From contig CM040428.1 of NCBI GenBank assembly GCA_022702705.1, forward strand, positions 99,211,805-99,275,804: DNA of 64,000 bases, given 5' to 3'. The notes beneath the pieces are model-generated. The model searched no databases. It saw only the letters and a program-made list of their open reading frames with translations, and had not been told where the DNA came from. Source of the DNA: Papilionanthe hookeriana x Papilionanthe teres. Lineage: Eukaryota > Streptophyta > Magnoliopsida > Asparagales > Orchidaceae. The number at the start of each line of letters is the position of its first letter. Position 1 is the first letter of the stretch. Positions 23,113-33,935 of the stretch are shown piece by piece. Made by a program: the position numbers and the translations under genes.

Positions 23113-24531
23113 CTAGTCTTGATTATCAGTTCCCTTTCTATTAATTATTTCAAAATAAAATTCTTGCATCAGTAATATCCATCTGATTAATCTTGGTTTG
23201 GTATCTTTCTTTTGCCTTAAATATTTAATATCAGAGTGATAAGTATGCACAATACATTTAGTTCCAATTAAATAAGGTCTAAATTTATCAAAAGCATATA
23301 CAATTGCTAATAATTCTTTTTCTATAACTGTATAATTGATTTCAGCACAATTGAAAGTTTTACTAGCATAGTATATAACTTTAAAAATTTTATCATACCT
23401 TTGTCCATGTCTTATAGCATAATCACTAGCATCACACATAAGTTCAAATGGTTTCTCTCAATCCGATGAAACTATTATAAGTGCTGTGATTAATTTATCT
23501 TTTATTAATTCAAAAGCATTTAAGCATTTTGTAGTGAATTCAAATTTCTTGTATTTTTCTAATAGTTGGCATAATGGTTTAGTAATTTTTGAAAAATCTT
23601 TTATACAGCGTCTGTAAAATCCGGCATGTCCAAGAAAACTTCTTACCCCTCTCATTGTAGTAGGAGGTGGTAATTTAGCTATAACTTGAATTTTTGCAGG
23701 GTCTACTTCCATGCCATTTTCTGAAATTTTATGCCCTAATACAATTCCTCCTACAACCATAAATTGACATTTCTCCCAATTTAGAACTAAGTTAGTTTGT
23801 TCGCATATGTCTAAGACTTTTTCAAGATGATCCAAGCATGTGTCAAATGATGTTCCAAATACAGATAAATCATCCATAAATACTTCTATTCCATCATGAA
23901 TTAATTTACTAAATATAGACATCATACATTTCTGGAATGTTGCAGGTGCATTAAATAATCCAAATAGCATCCTTTGAAAAGCAAATGTTCCATAAGGACT
24001 AGTAAATGTAGTTTTATCTTGATCCTTAGGAGCAATAGATATTTGATGATAGCAGGTATATCCATCTAAAAAACAAAAATATTTCTGTCCGGCTAGTCTA
24101 TCTAACATTTGGTCTAGGAATGGTAAAGGAAAGTGATCTTTCCTGGTGGCTACATTTAATTTTCTATAATCAATACATATACGCCATCCAGTAACCTGTC
24201 GTATAGGTATTAAATCATTATTTTCATTAGTTTCAACAGTCACTCCTCCTTTCTTAGGAACACAATGAATTGGGCTTACACAAGCACTGTCCAAAATAGG
24301 ATATATAATACCATTGTCTAACAATTTCAATATTTCTGTCTTGACTACATCTTTCATTATTGGGTTTAATCTCGTTTGGGGACCAACTCTTGGTTTATGT
24401 TCATTATCTAAAATAATTTTGTGCATACAGATCGAAGGACTAATTCCCTTAATATCTGCTAAGGTCCAACCAAAAGCTTTCTTATACTTTTTTAATGTGT
24501 CCAGAAGTTTTTGCTCTTGTGATTCAATTAA
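23113..24531 (-). pseudogene. Athila reverse transcriptase and RNase H (element H)
   Basis: RT runs almost unbroken from 24426 to 23458: GWRICIDYRKLNVATRKDHF, PFLDQMLDRLAGQKYFCFLD, SPYGTFAFQRMLFGLFNAPA and the catalytic VFMDDLSVFG, then FLGHAGFYRRCIKDFSKI. One frame holds upstream protease, RT and RNase H, with single stops at 24532-24534 and 23458-23460. RNase H (23439-23113) keeps CDASDYAI and VIEKELLAIVYA but has lost some residues after DASD. At the expected TDH site it reads TYH, so a catalytic Asp appears lost. The RT is the best-preserved coding block of this element. Confidence 0.88.
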
Positions 24532-24534
24532 TTA

Positions 24535-25203
24535 TGGCGATATAATAACCAGCAAAGTTAAAGAATTTCCCAAAAATTCATACTTCAAATGGGTAGGTAA
24601 CTCAAGTTCAGGAGGTTTAATAATCGACGAAACTATATTCTTTTCAGCGTTTTCCGTAATATCCAACATCTCAAATCTTTCTTGTATATAATCTAATTTT
24701 TCATTGTCTATTTCTTCAACTAATTCTGTATTTTCTATTTCTAGTTTATCTTCAAAGTATTCTTTAAAATGTTTATTTCGTAGATGTTCAAGAGTTTCCA
24801 TTTGAAAACATTCATCTTCTTTTGTAGAAGGATATTTCATTAATTTCGCAATGTTAAAAGTTACTTCTTGATCGTTTACTCTCATAGTTAGTTCTCCTTT
24901 TTGAACGTCAATCATAGTTCTTCCAGTAGCTAGGAAAGGTCTTCCTAAAATTATGAGTATTTCTTTATCTTCCTCCATATCTAAGATAATAAAATCCACT
25001 GGGAAGATAAATTTATGCACTTTTACTAACACATTACCAATAACTCCTTTAGGATATGTCACTGAACGATCAAATAACTGAAGAGTTACTGAAGTAGGTG
25101 AGACTTCTCCCAATCCTAATCTTTTAAAAATTGATAGAGGAATAAGATTTATTCTGGCTCCCAAGTCATAAAGCTTATCCATAAAATTTTTCTCCAATAA
25201 CAC
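24535..25203 (-). pseudogene. Athila aspartic protease (element H)
   Basis: Retropepsin-like: KLYDLGARINLIPLSIFKRL carries the active-site triad as DLG followed by A, in the Athila style. Then VKVHKFIFPVDFIILDM and the flap-to-core segment IILGRPFLATGRTMIDV. The C-terminal linker (EEDNEKLDY-like acidic stretch, LELPTHLKYEFLGNS) leads into RT in the same frame after a stop at 24532-24534. It would cut the Gag-Pol polyprotein. Confidence 0.85.
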
Positions 25204-25270
25204 ACGGTATAGTGAAACTACCTGGAGAAATGGTGGTGGTGGTCGCTGAAGAAATGGTGCTTTAATCGCT

Positions 25271-25350
25271 GAAATTTAGAAAATTGTTTATCCTTTTATG
25301 TTGCTTCAAGAAATTTAGAAAATTGTTTATCCTTTTTATGTTGCTTTAAT
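25271..25350. repeat. 40-bp tandem duplication in gag-pro linker (H)
   Basis: Two neighbouring copies of GAAATTTAGAAAATTGTTTA plus following bases, about 40 bp apart. They fall in the proline-rich linker between gag and protease and add to the frame decay there. Confidence 0.6.
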
Positions 25351-25559
25351 CGCTGAAGAAATGGTGATGGTGGTCTCTCTAAAGAAATTTTCATAGGAAT
25401 TAGTGGATATTCTAAATTTCGATCTTGCTGATCCATTTCTTTTTCAGTTTCCACTTTCTCTTTTTCACTTTCAATTTTTGTATTCTTGTTTATAATTCTT
25501 TTCCACTTCGTAACTGTATCGCTTTGATTTGTTCTTTTCCTTGATTTTTAGGATTTATT

Positions 25560-26930
25560 TCCACATTACTAGGAAAAGTGCCAGGAATTATATTATTAAG
25601 TGCAGTAGCGATATGTCCAAGTTGAGTTTCAATATTTTTAATTGCAGTTCCTTGATTTTGTAATTTGTTCCCTTAAATTTGTAGCTGATTTCCTTGATTC
25701 TGCAAATGCTTGACCCATATTTAATATTAATTCTTCCATAGATAACTTCTTTTCCTTAAATTGAGAGTTATTATTAAATCCAGGTGGATAAGAAGGTTTA
25801 TAATTTGAATTTCCTTGGTTAGATGAATTTCCTAATGGGTTTACTGAGTTGTTCATCCATTGTTGATTAGCAGAGTTGTTATTCCAATTAAAATTTGGAT
25901 GGTTCTTCCAACCAGGGATGTAATAATTTGCATAAGGATTATTGGGTCTATTATTAATAGCATTTAAAGTTTCATATGAAGATAGAGCTTCTATAAGTTG
26001 TCCAGATGAATTTTCTTCTATTATATTAGGAGAATAATTCATTCCAAAATGATCTAATTTCTTGGATATAGCGACGATACGAGAAGCTAACATAGATATT
26101 GCATCGAGTCATGTATACTAGCTATTTTCTTAGGATTCAACCTTTCAGAAGGCCATTAAAAATTGTTGGTAGCCATTTCTTCAATTAATGAATAAGCCTC
26201 ATCAAATGGTTTTGACATTAATGAAACTTCTGCAGCAGCATTTATAGTAGATCTAAGAGATCCTACTAATCCATTATAGAAAGTTTGTATAATTAACCAA
26301 TCTGGTAACGCATGATGTAGGTATTTCCTAATAAGATCTTTAAATCTATCCCAAGCTTCGTATATCGATTCTCCATCAAACTGACTAAAAGATTTTATGT
26401 CATTTCTAAGCTTTGCAGTTTTTGAAGAAGGAAAATATTTGGATAGAAATTTTTGTGATAGTTCTCCCCAAGTTCTAATAGATCCAGGTGCTAACGAATT
26501 TAACCACATCTTAGCCTTATCCCTTAAAAAAAAGGAAAAAGCCTAAGTCTAACAACATCATTAGATACTCCGTCATATTTAAAAGCAGCACAAAGTTCTA
26601 AAAAACTAGCAAGATGTAAATTAGGATCTTCGTTTGGCGAACCACTAAATTGATTATTCTATACCATTTGGATAATTGCAGGTTTAAGCTCAAATGAATT
26701 AGCCGCTACATCAGGATTTTGGATAGTTAAATGAATTTCATCTAATGTAGGGTTAGTGTAATCTCTTAAAGGTCTGGGTTGATTTATATTTTAAATTCTT
26801 TGGATTATTTGTCATTTGAGTTAAATTTATAGTTTCTTTTCTCTGTTTTCTAATTCTTTTAATAATGCACTGTAATTCCGAATCGTAAGGTATTAAACTT
26901 TCGGTTCCAAATTTACGCATACACAAATTA
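25560..26930 (-). pseudogene. Athila gag (element H)
   Basis: Minus-strand order: IPYDSE-like start region near 26900, IHLTIQNPDVAANSFELKPA, then AKMWLNSLAPGSIRTWGELS, QKFLSKYFPSSKTAKLRNDI, AWDRFKDLIRKYLHHALPDW and FDEAYSLIEEMATNNF (26509-26156). An asparagine-rich region follows (NPYANYYIPGWKNHPNFNWN) with LSMEELILNMGQAFAESR (26093-25638). Stops and frameshifts separate these blocks. It is collinear with gag of element J but not a recent copy of it. The 5' leader is cut off by the Tat insertion at 26997. Confidence 0.85.
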
Positions 26931-26996
26931 AGTAGATTTTTTTAAAAAAATATTCCGTTACTCTAGTAATTATCTTTAATAATTATTTTATTAATT

Positions 26997-27328
26997 TGTT
27001 GACCTCATTTTTGATGAGGTCATTTCTCTTCTCTCTCTTTAGTACTTAGGATCTAGCCTTAGGCTTTCCGTTTGACTATCTTAGAGGATTAGAGATGGCA
27101 CCCACCACTTAAAAATTCAAACACCTCTTAACTCCCTTTAAACCCCACATGCCTGATTGTAAACCCCTAATTCACTTGGAGGGTTAAGATCAAATGTAGA
27201 GGTTTAAAGGATGAGTTCCCTATAGGACTCTTTGGCTTTAGGACTACCCTGATTGTCCTGGTCTGGTGAGGGTTGACCTCCACACATTATACTTTCACAC
27301 ACATTCCAAATCCTAAAACCATTCATAC
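26997..27328 (+). mobile_element. 5' LTR of Tat element E, first part
   Basis: Begins TGTTGACCTCATTTTTGATG and matches 53922-54249 and the complement of 5360-5687. It is cut at 27328 by the nested solo LTR and resumes at 34281 (AACCATTCATAC, then CTAGCTTGACTTCC, contiguous in the 3' LTR). Confidence 0.85.
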
Positions 27329-28885
27329 TTTTTGACCTCACTTTTGGTTGTGGTCTAGTCTCTCTTTAGAATAGCCTAGGGTATAGCCATAGGACTCTCC
27401 TGGTGACTTTCTTAGAGAACTAGTCATGGAACCCTTCCCATAGAAATTCAAAACTCTTCTTGCTTCACTAGGGGGTTTTCATATGCTTAAGGCCTAACCT
27501 CCATATTTTGGTAGGAAAAAGAAAAGCATAAGGAATCCTAGGGGAAGTCTCCTATAGGTGGTCAGACCTTAGGATTTGCCCCGAGGGAGGTCTGGAGATC
27601 ACCACTCATACACTTCACATTCACAACATACACACACCGCACATTCTAATTTCAACCCTGGCTATTTGGAAACTCATGTGGATAGCCCAGACCTAAGTCT
27701 ATGACTAAGTGGTAGGGACCAACACATAGAGGACCAAATGTAGCCCTTGGTCATTACATCCTACTCACCTTGAAGCCACCTTCAAATTTTCCAAAATTTC
27801 AAAAATTTGGCCCCTGACCTCCCAAAATGCCCTAAATTACCCAAAATTCTTCAAATTCACCAAAATTCCCCAAAAATCATTCCAAGATATTTCTTACCAC
27901 TCAAATTGACCATTCATGACCAAAAATTCCAAAATTTCCAAAAATACCCCCCAATACCCTCAAAATACACAAAATACCCTTTTTGCCCAAAAATCCAAAA
28001 AATCCAAAAAATTCTCAAAAAATTCCAGAAAATCCTAAAAATCCCCAATTTCATTTTATTCAACTACACTATGGGCCAATGTTGCCAAATTAATACACTT
28101 TCAATCCAAAATCCCAACTTGGCCCATTTAACCTAAAGGTGCCTAAACCAAACCCAATCTTGACCCAATTGACCCCAATTTTCATCAAATTCCATTATAA
28201 ACCAAAATTTAACATCCTAAATATCAAATTAGACCAAATTCAAGTCCAATGTGACCCACATTTGAATCTAATTCCACTTGAAATCAAAATCCCCAATTTT
28301 GCCTAAATAAACCAAAACTCCTAAAGTGACACAATGTCAATCAATTCATCCAAATTTTCAATTCCAAACTCTTTATTAAACCTCCTTAAACTTAATTGGA
28401 TCATCAATTTCCCATAATTTGAGCTCAGGTCTTACCCAAATCCATTTTGGACCAAAGAAACCCCAATTTTGACCCAAGCTGAACACATGTTTTAAATCCA
28501 CCAAATTGACCCTCTAAACCTTGTCAAAACCATTTTATGTCTTCATGATAATTCTTCTAGACAACTATATATACATTATTTTTGAGGACCTCTGAACCCC
28601 ATTCCCACTCGAACTCAAGATAACCCAACATGGTCCAAAATAATCAAAAATCCAATCCATGCCAAAATTGAACCTCCAAATGAGCTCAAAACCACTTTGT
28701 GTCTTCATGAAAGATCTTCATTACAATCATTTTGACAATATTGATCAAGGCAACTAGACCACAATCTCACTCAAACCCAAGTTAAGATAGCCCAAACCTA
28801 AATGAACCTAATTGAACTAATAATTCAAATCAACCTAAATTAAACCAAAATTAATCAAATTAATCTCATGGCAGACCTGAAATCA

Positions 28886-28900
28886 ATATATATATATAAT
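28886..28900 (+). promoter_or_regulatory. TATA-type promoter element of solo LTR D
   Basis: ATATATATATATAAT, 45-60 bp before a sharp change to CT-rich DNA, which looks like a transcribed leader. Probable LTR promoter. Confidence 0.5.
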
Positions 28901-28944
28901 AATAAAAAATACAATAAATAAATGAAATAAAAAAAAAGAAAAAT

Positions 28945-29300
28945 ATCTTTCCATGCCTCTCCCCTCACCTCTCCCTCACCCTACTCGCCACCTCACCCTA
29001 CCCACCTCACCTCCTCCTTACCCTCACCACACCTCCACCTCATCTCTCCATTACTCCCCCTTTGACTCCCTAGCCGTGAGCCTCCTCCAAAAATCCCTCT
29101 CAGAATCTCACTTACACACTCTCTCACACACTCTTACACACTTACTTCACCATTTCACCCCCAAATTTCTCTCCTAGCCGTGAGCCTTCCCCTCCTCTTC
29201 TCCTTCTTCCAAGCAAGCCACACCCACCCAAATCCCTTCTAGCCGTGAGCTTCAACAAGGGACTTTTCAAGGGTTCTTCCATCAACTCCTCCTAAGCAAG
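28945..29300 (+). promoter_or_regulatory. CT-rich leader-like block with three CTAGCCGTGAGC copies
   Basis: Strongly CT-rich, with the exact 12-mer CTAGCCGTGAGC at 29070, 29174 and 29239. It ends in AAGCAAG|GTAAG, a splice-donor match at 29300/29301. The place corresponds to the sequence before AAG|GTAT in the other Tat LTRs. Confidence 0.5.
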
Positions 29301-29694
29301 GTAAGCTTCTCCCCCCTCTCTTTTATCTTATGAATATTTAAGCTTCAAAGAAATGTTTCACCCCTCTCATGCTTAGCCTATGACCCCACATATACATGTA
29401 TTTTCTTTAAAGCTCCTCTTCCTCTACATAGGTTTACAAAAAATTATGTGTTAAACTCTTCCATGCTTAGCCTTAGGGATTTTCTTTTCATGCAAGCTAT
29501 TTAAAATAAATAAAAAATCATGTGTAGATTATTACTTTTACAAATCTTCATTTTATTCATGCATAGGCTTAGGATTTCCTTTTTATGCAAAGATATGTAA
29601 TTATTTAGGCTCATTAGTTTCACTATTTACAAAAATACCACCTAATCTTTTCACCGTGTTTTTATTACTTTAAAAAAATGAATTTTAAAATTTT

Positions 29695-31680
29695 TAATAC
29701 AAAATAAAGGAAATAAAGGTAAAAGAAAGGAAAATAAACATAAAGAGGAAATAAAAAAATAATAATAATGATAATAAAAAGAAGAAAATGAGATAAAAAT
29801 CTAAAATAATATATAACATACACTATGTAAATAATACATATGTAAATTAATAATATAAATAAATGTAAATAAACTATATATACTAAATAATATATAAACT
29901 AATGTTAAATATATTATATACACTAAATGAATAATGTTTATAATAAAGTAAATAAATAATAAATAACAAATGTAAAAAAAAAAAAACATAAGTGATAAAA
30001 TAATTGTAAATTTAAATAACCTTACTAAATTTCAATAAAATAACTATACTAAAATTTTAAATGCCTAAAAAAACATTAAAACTTAAAATATAACTATACT
30101 AAATGTAAAATAAAATATAACCATACTAAATTTTAAATAAGAATAACTACACTAACTTTAAAATAATATAACTACTAAAATATAAATAAATGAATAATAA
30201 TATATTTATGTAAATTAATAAGTAAGATAAATAATGAAAATAAAGGAAGTAAATAAAAGTGTTTTTTTTAAATATATACACATGTAAATAATAATTTTAA
30301 AAAAATAATAACTTAATATAAATGATAATAACTTTAAATAAAGAAAAGAATAATTTAAGAGAGAGAATATTAAAAAAAGCTTTATAAATAAATAAATAAT
30401 AAAAAAAATTATAATAATATTTAATGTAAATTAATAAAATAAATTAATAATAATAAATCAATAATATTTAAGTAATAAAAATGTACATATAATTAATTAA
30501 AATAAAACAACTTATAAGGGATAATAAAAATAAATAATACATATATATATAAATTGAAAATAATTTAAATAATATAAATGAATAATGAATTAAATTTAAT
30601 AAATTAAATAGTAATTAAATTAAAAAAATTAAATTAAATAATAATTAAATTAAATAAATTACATTAAATAATAATTAATTAAGTAAACAAAATACAATTA
30701 AATAAATAATAGTTTAAATTAAATTAAATAAATTAAATAAATTAATTAAATTAAATAAATAAAAATTATATTAAATTAAATGATAATGTAAATAAATAAA
30801 TAATTTAAAATTAAATTAAATTAATTAAATAATAAATTAAATTATGTTAAATAAATTAATGAAAACCGAATATTAAATTAAAGTTAAATAATAATTGTAA
30901 ATAATAATAAATTAAATTAAATTAATTAAATTAAATAAATCAAATCATATTAATATAAATAAAATTAAATAAATTAAATTAATCAAATCATATTAAATTA
31001 AATTAAATTAAATAATAACATAAATAAATATTAAATTAAATAAAATAAATAAACAAATTAAATTAATTAAATTAATAATGTAAATAAATAATAAATTAAA
31101 TTAAACAAAATAATTTAAATAAATTAAATTAAATTAAATTAAATAATAATGTAAATAAATAGTAATTTAAATTAAATAAAATAAAATAAAACAAACTAAA
31201 TTAAATTTTATTAAACTAAACAATAATACTTTACATTAAATTAAATAAATTAATTAATTTAAATTAATAATAATTGTAAATAATAATAAATTAAATTAAA
31301 TTAAATTAAATTAAATAACAAAATAAAATAAATTAAAACTAAAATAATAATTTAAATAAATAAATATCAAGTTAAAGTAAAATAAAATAAATAAATAACA
31401 ATTAATTAAATAAATAATTAATGATAAAGTAAATAAATCACTAGAGATAATAAATAATAAATTAAATAAACCATAAAGATAATAATAATTTTAATTACAC
31501 ATAAAAGATAATAATTTTTAAATAACATAATGAACACATAAATAATAAACAATAACAAAGAATAATAACACATAACAACATAAACAATAATAACATAATA
31601 AAATGATAATATATAAATAACACAACCATCACAAATCACAACAACAACAGTTCTGATCATAATATGATACCAACACGATA
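29695..31680. repeat. 2-kb AT-only low-complexity tract in solo LTR D
   Basis: Almost only A and T on a TTAAATAAATTAAATTAAAT theme. It lies in the hypervariable middle of the LTR. Short ORFs such as 31418-31684 are chance. Confidence 0.85.
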
Positions 31681-32146
31681 ACAATCAAACTTAGGATAGG
31701 CCTCCTGAGGCATGGTTCATTTTTCTCTTTATAAAGACCCCTAGAAAATCACAACTTGGTGTAGAAAACATAACAAGAATACCCTTATGCTTAGTGAATG
31801 CATGGAGTAACCCAAATTTTTACCCGATGTCCACATAACCTTCCCAATTCACATTCCAAACTCAAAATCCCTAGTTTCAAATCCCAGCACAAACCAAAAC
31901 CAAAATCAAGCTCCAAAAAACAAACCAAAACCAAAATCAAACTCAAACCAAACCAAAACTCAAACCAAACCAAAACCAAAACCCAAACCAAAACCAAAAG
32001 CAAATCTAAAACATAAACTCAAACAAATCTTCATAGCACTTCCATAAGTCCAAATCAAACTACCAGTTACCACCAAATACAAACCCAAACCACACCTAAA
32101 CCCATCTGCCCCAACCTACCCCGAACAACTATGTTCATTAAGCATA

Positions 32147-32632
32147 AGGGTATAGGTAGGGTGAATTGTTAAGCAACATAATAAGTCTAAATGAGCCCGA
32201 GACTTTTCATCAGGATATGAGAGGGAAGCATGGACCTGCATCCTTCTTTGACTATTTGGATACCTCTGAGGTCTATTAAACTTAATATATATGCTTAACG
32301 AAACCATCCTCAATTAAATTAAACAAAGTTTATTGAAACACAACATAGGAATTCGCATAGACAACAAGGATCTAAACATAGACATCATCAGGGTATAGGT
32401 AGGGTGAATTGTTAAGCAACATAATAAGTCTAAATGAGCCCGAGACTTTTCATCAGGATATGAGAGGGAAGCATGGACCTGCATCCTTCTTTGACTGTTT
32501 GGATATCTCTGAGGTCTATTAAACTTAATATGTCTGCTTAACGAAACCATCCTCAATTAAATTAAACAAAGTTTATTGAAACACAACATAGGAATTCACA
32601 TAGACAACCAGGATATAAACATAGACATCATA
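32147..32632. repeat. 243-bp tandem duplication in solo LTR D
   Basis: Two adjacent copies (32147-32389 and 32390-32632) beginning AGGGTATAGGTAGGGTGAAT, differing at only a few bases, so recent. Two near-identical short minus-strand ORFs are carried by it and are not taken as genes. Confidence 0.9.
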
Positions 32633-33913
32633 GGATTGAGTAGCTGCTGCTTGTTAGTCATACTTCCTGTTTTCTGACATGCTTTAATTTCTGCAAAATT
32701 ATAAACACATATATACAATGTAATACTAAAGTTTCAGCTGGGAATGACGAGAAGACCCTACCAGGTACATTTATATTTTGATGCAATTTACTTACCTGTA
32801 ATGTACTTTACTTCTCTTGCATGTTAAACAAGAATGTCACCCTGCATGAAAACTGAAACCTTTAGGATAGCCACAAAACTAAAACCCAAAACTAAATTAA
32901 AAGTCATACAAGATAAAAATTCACTGCCACAACATTCAAAATATAAGAAAACTCAAAATTTAATCACAAACAGAACAACAAAAACTACAACTTTAACTAA
33001 ATTAAAACGTCTTGTTGGATGATCGAGAATACCTCGGATGATGTAACCCACGTGTTGCTAACGAGATTTCTCACGGTCTAAATGAAAGTGTGGAACTCAT
33101 TCAGTTGAGTTTAGCAAATTCATCTGGACTAAGTGAATCCGATAAAAATAACGATGCCGGAAGGATGGAACCGTGGGATCTTAACCCGTGTTGTTATAAT
33201 CAACTTTAAGATTTGTTTTAAATAAAATACTTAAAAATTTAGATTCTAAGACTTTTCTAAACCAAAACACTTCTCTCATCTCTTTATTTATGATTTCTAA
33301 AACTAAACCTCTGCAACAATAAGGAGCTCGAGGCAATACACCGAAGGGCAACACTATCAAGGATGCGGAAGGACATGTTCAAAAGAGCAAACAGCTGATC
33401 TTCAACAGCAACTCTCTTTTCTTATAAATAAACAACTAGCCATAGGATTTCGAGGTAGTTTGTCTAGTGCAACATAAATCCTCAACTTTTTTTTAGGCAT
33501 TTGCATAACTGTCTTATGCAAATTAAGCCCTAACCGGTCTTAGGACTCCGAGGTAGTCGTTTGGTACGACATAAGCCCTCACATCTTCAAGGCTGTTTGT
33601 ATGATTGTGTCATACAAATATAAGTCCTATTTAATTAAAACAGAAAAGATGAAACATTAAATGAACTCCCAAATTGAAGCCAAACAATAGGATAGTTTGG
33701 GAAGTTGCCAAGATTCTACTTGGATCCTCAGCTTCTCCTACTTCTCTTCTATTGGACTCTTAAAATAAACTGTTCCAAACTCGATCCATTCCCTATTAAA
33801 ATTCCAAATTTCAATCCTTTGAAAACCTTAAACTTTAAAATTCTTGAGAGCAAAACCACTGATCATTATCAAGAGTTTTCTTAAGTGATTCCCGTCACTT
33901 AGGATGTAATTAA

Positions 33914-33935
33914 CTATAGGGGCTTGCCCTTATAG
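33914..33935 (+). promoter_or_regulatory. Conserved CUUG-loop hairpin in LTR D
   Basis: Stem CTATAGGGG(C) with (G)CCCTTATAG; loop CUUG closed by G-C. One G-U pair. Equivalents at 40904-40925 and, minus strand, 57258-57237, where the stem has changed on both sides. It lies near the 3' end of the LTR, in R/U5-like sequence. Confidence 0.65.

Larger units (their letters stand above)
16626..26996 (-). mobile_element. Athila-type LTR retrotransposon (element H)
   Basis: Minus-strand order: gag (from 26930), protease, RT, RNase H, integrase, extra ORF, PPT and 3' LTR ending at 16626. The LTR end (..GGCCA on the minus strand) abuts gag of element J. The five bases CTCTA beside it are a candidate target-site duplication. 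The 5' end with PBS and LTR is missing because the Tat element inserted at 26996/26997. The missing part would be expected beyond the Tat element but is not in the window. Confidence 0.85.

Noticed and set aside
29801..31684. ORFs in the AT-only tract
   Set aside because: Low-complexity sequence rich in Ile, Tyr and Leu; chance frames.
32116..32556. Two near-identical short minus-strand ORFs
   Set aside because: They are the same frame carried on a 243-bp tandem duplication; no family recognised.
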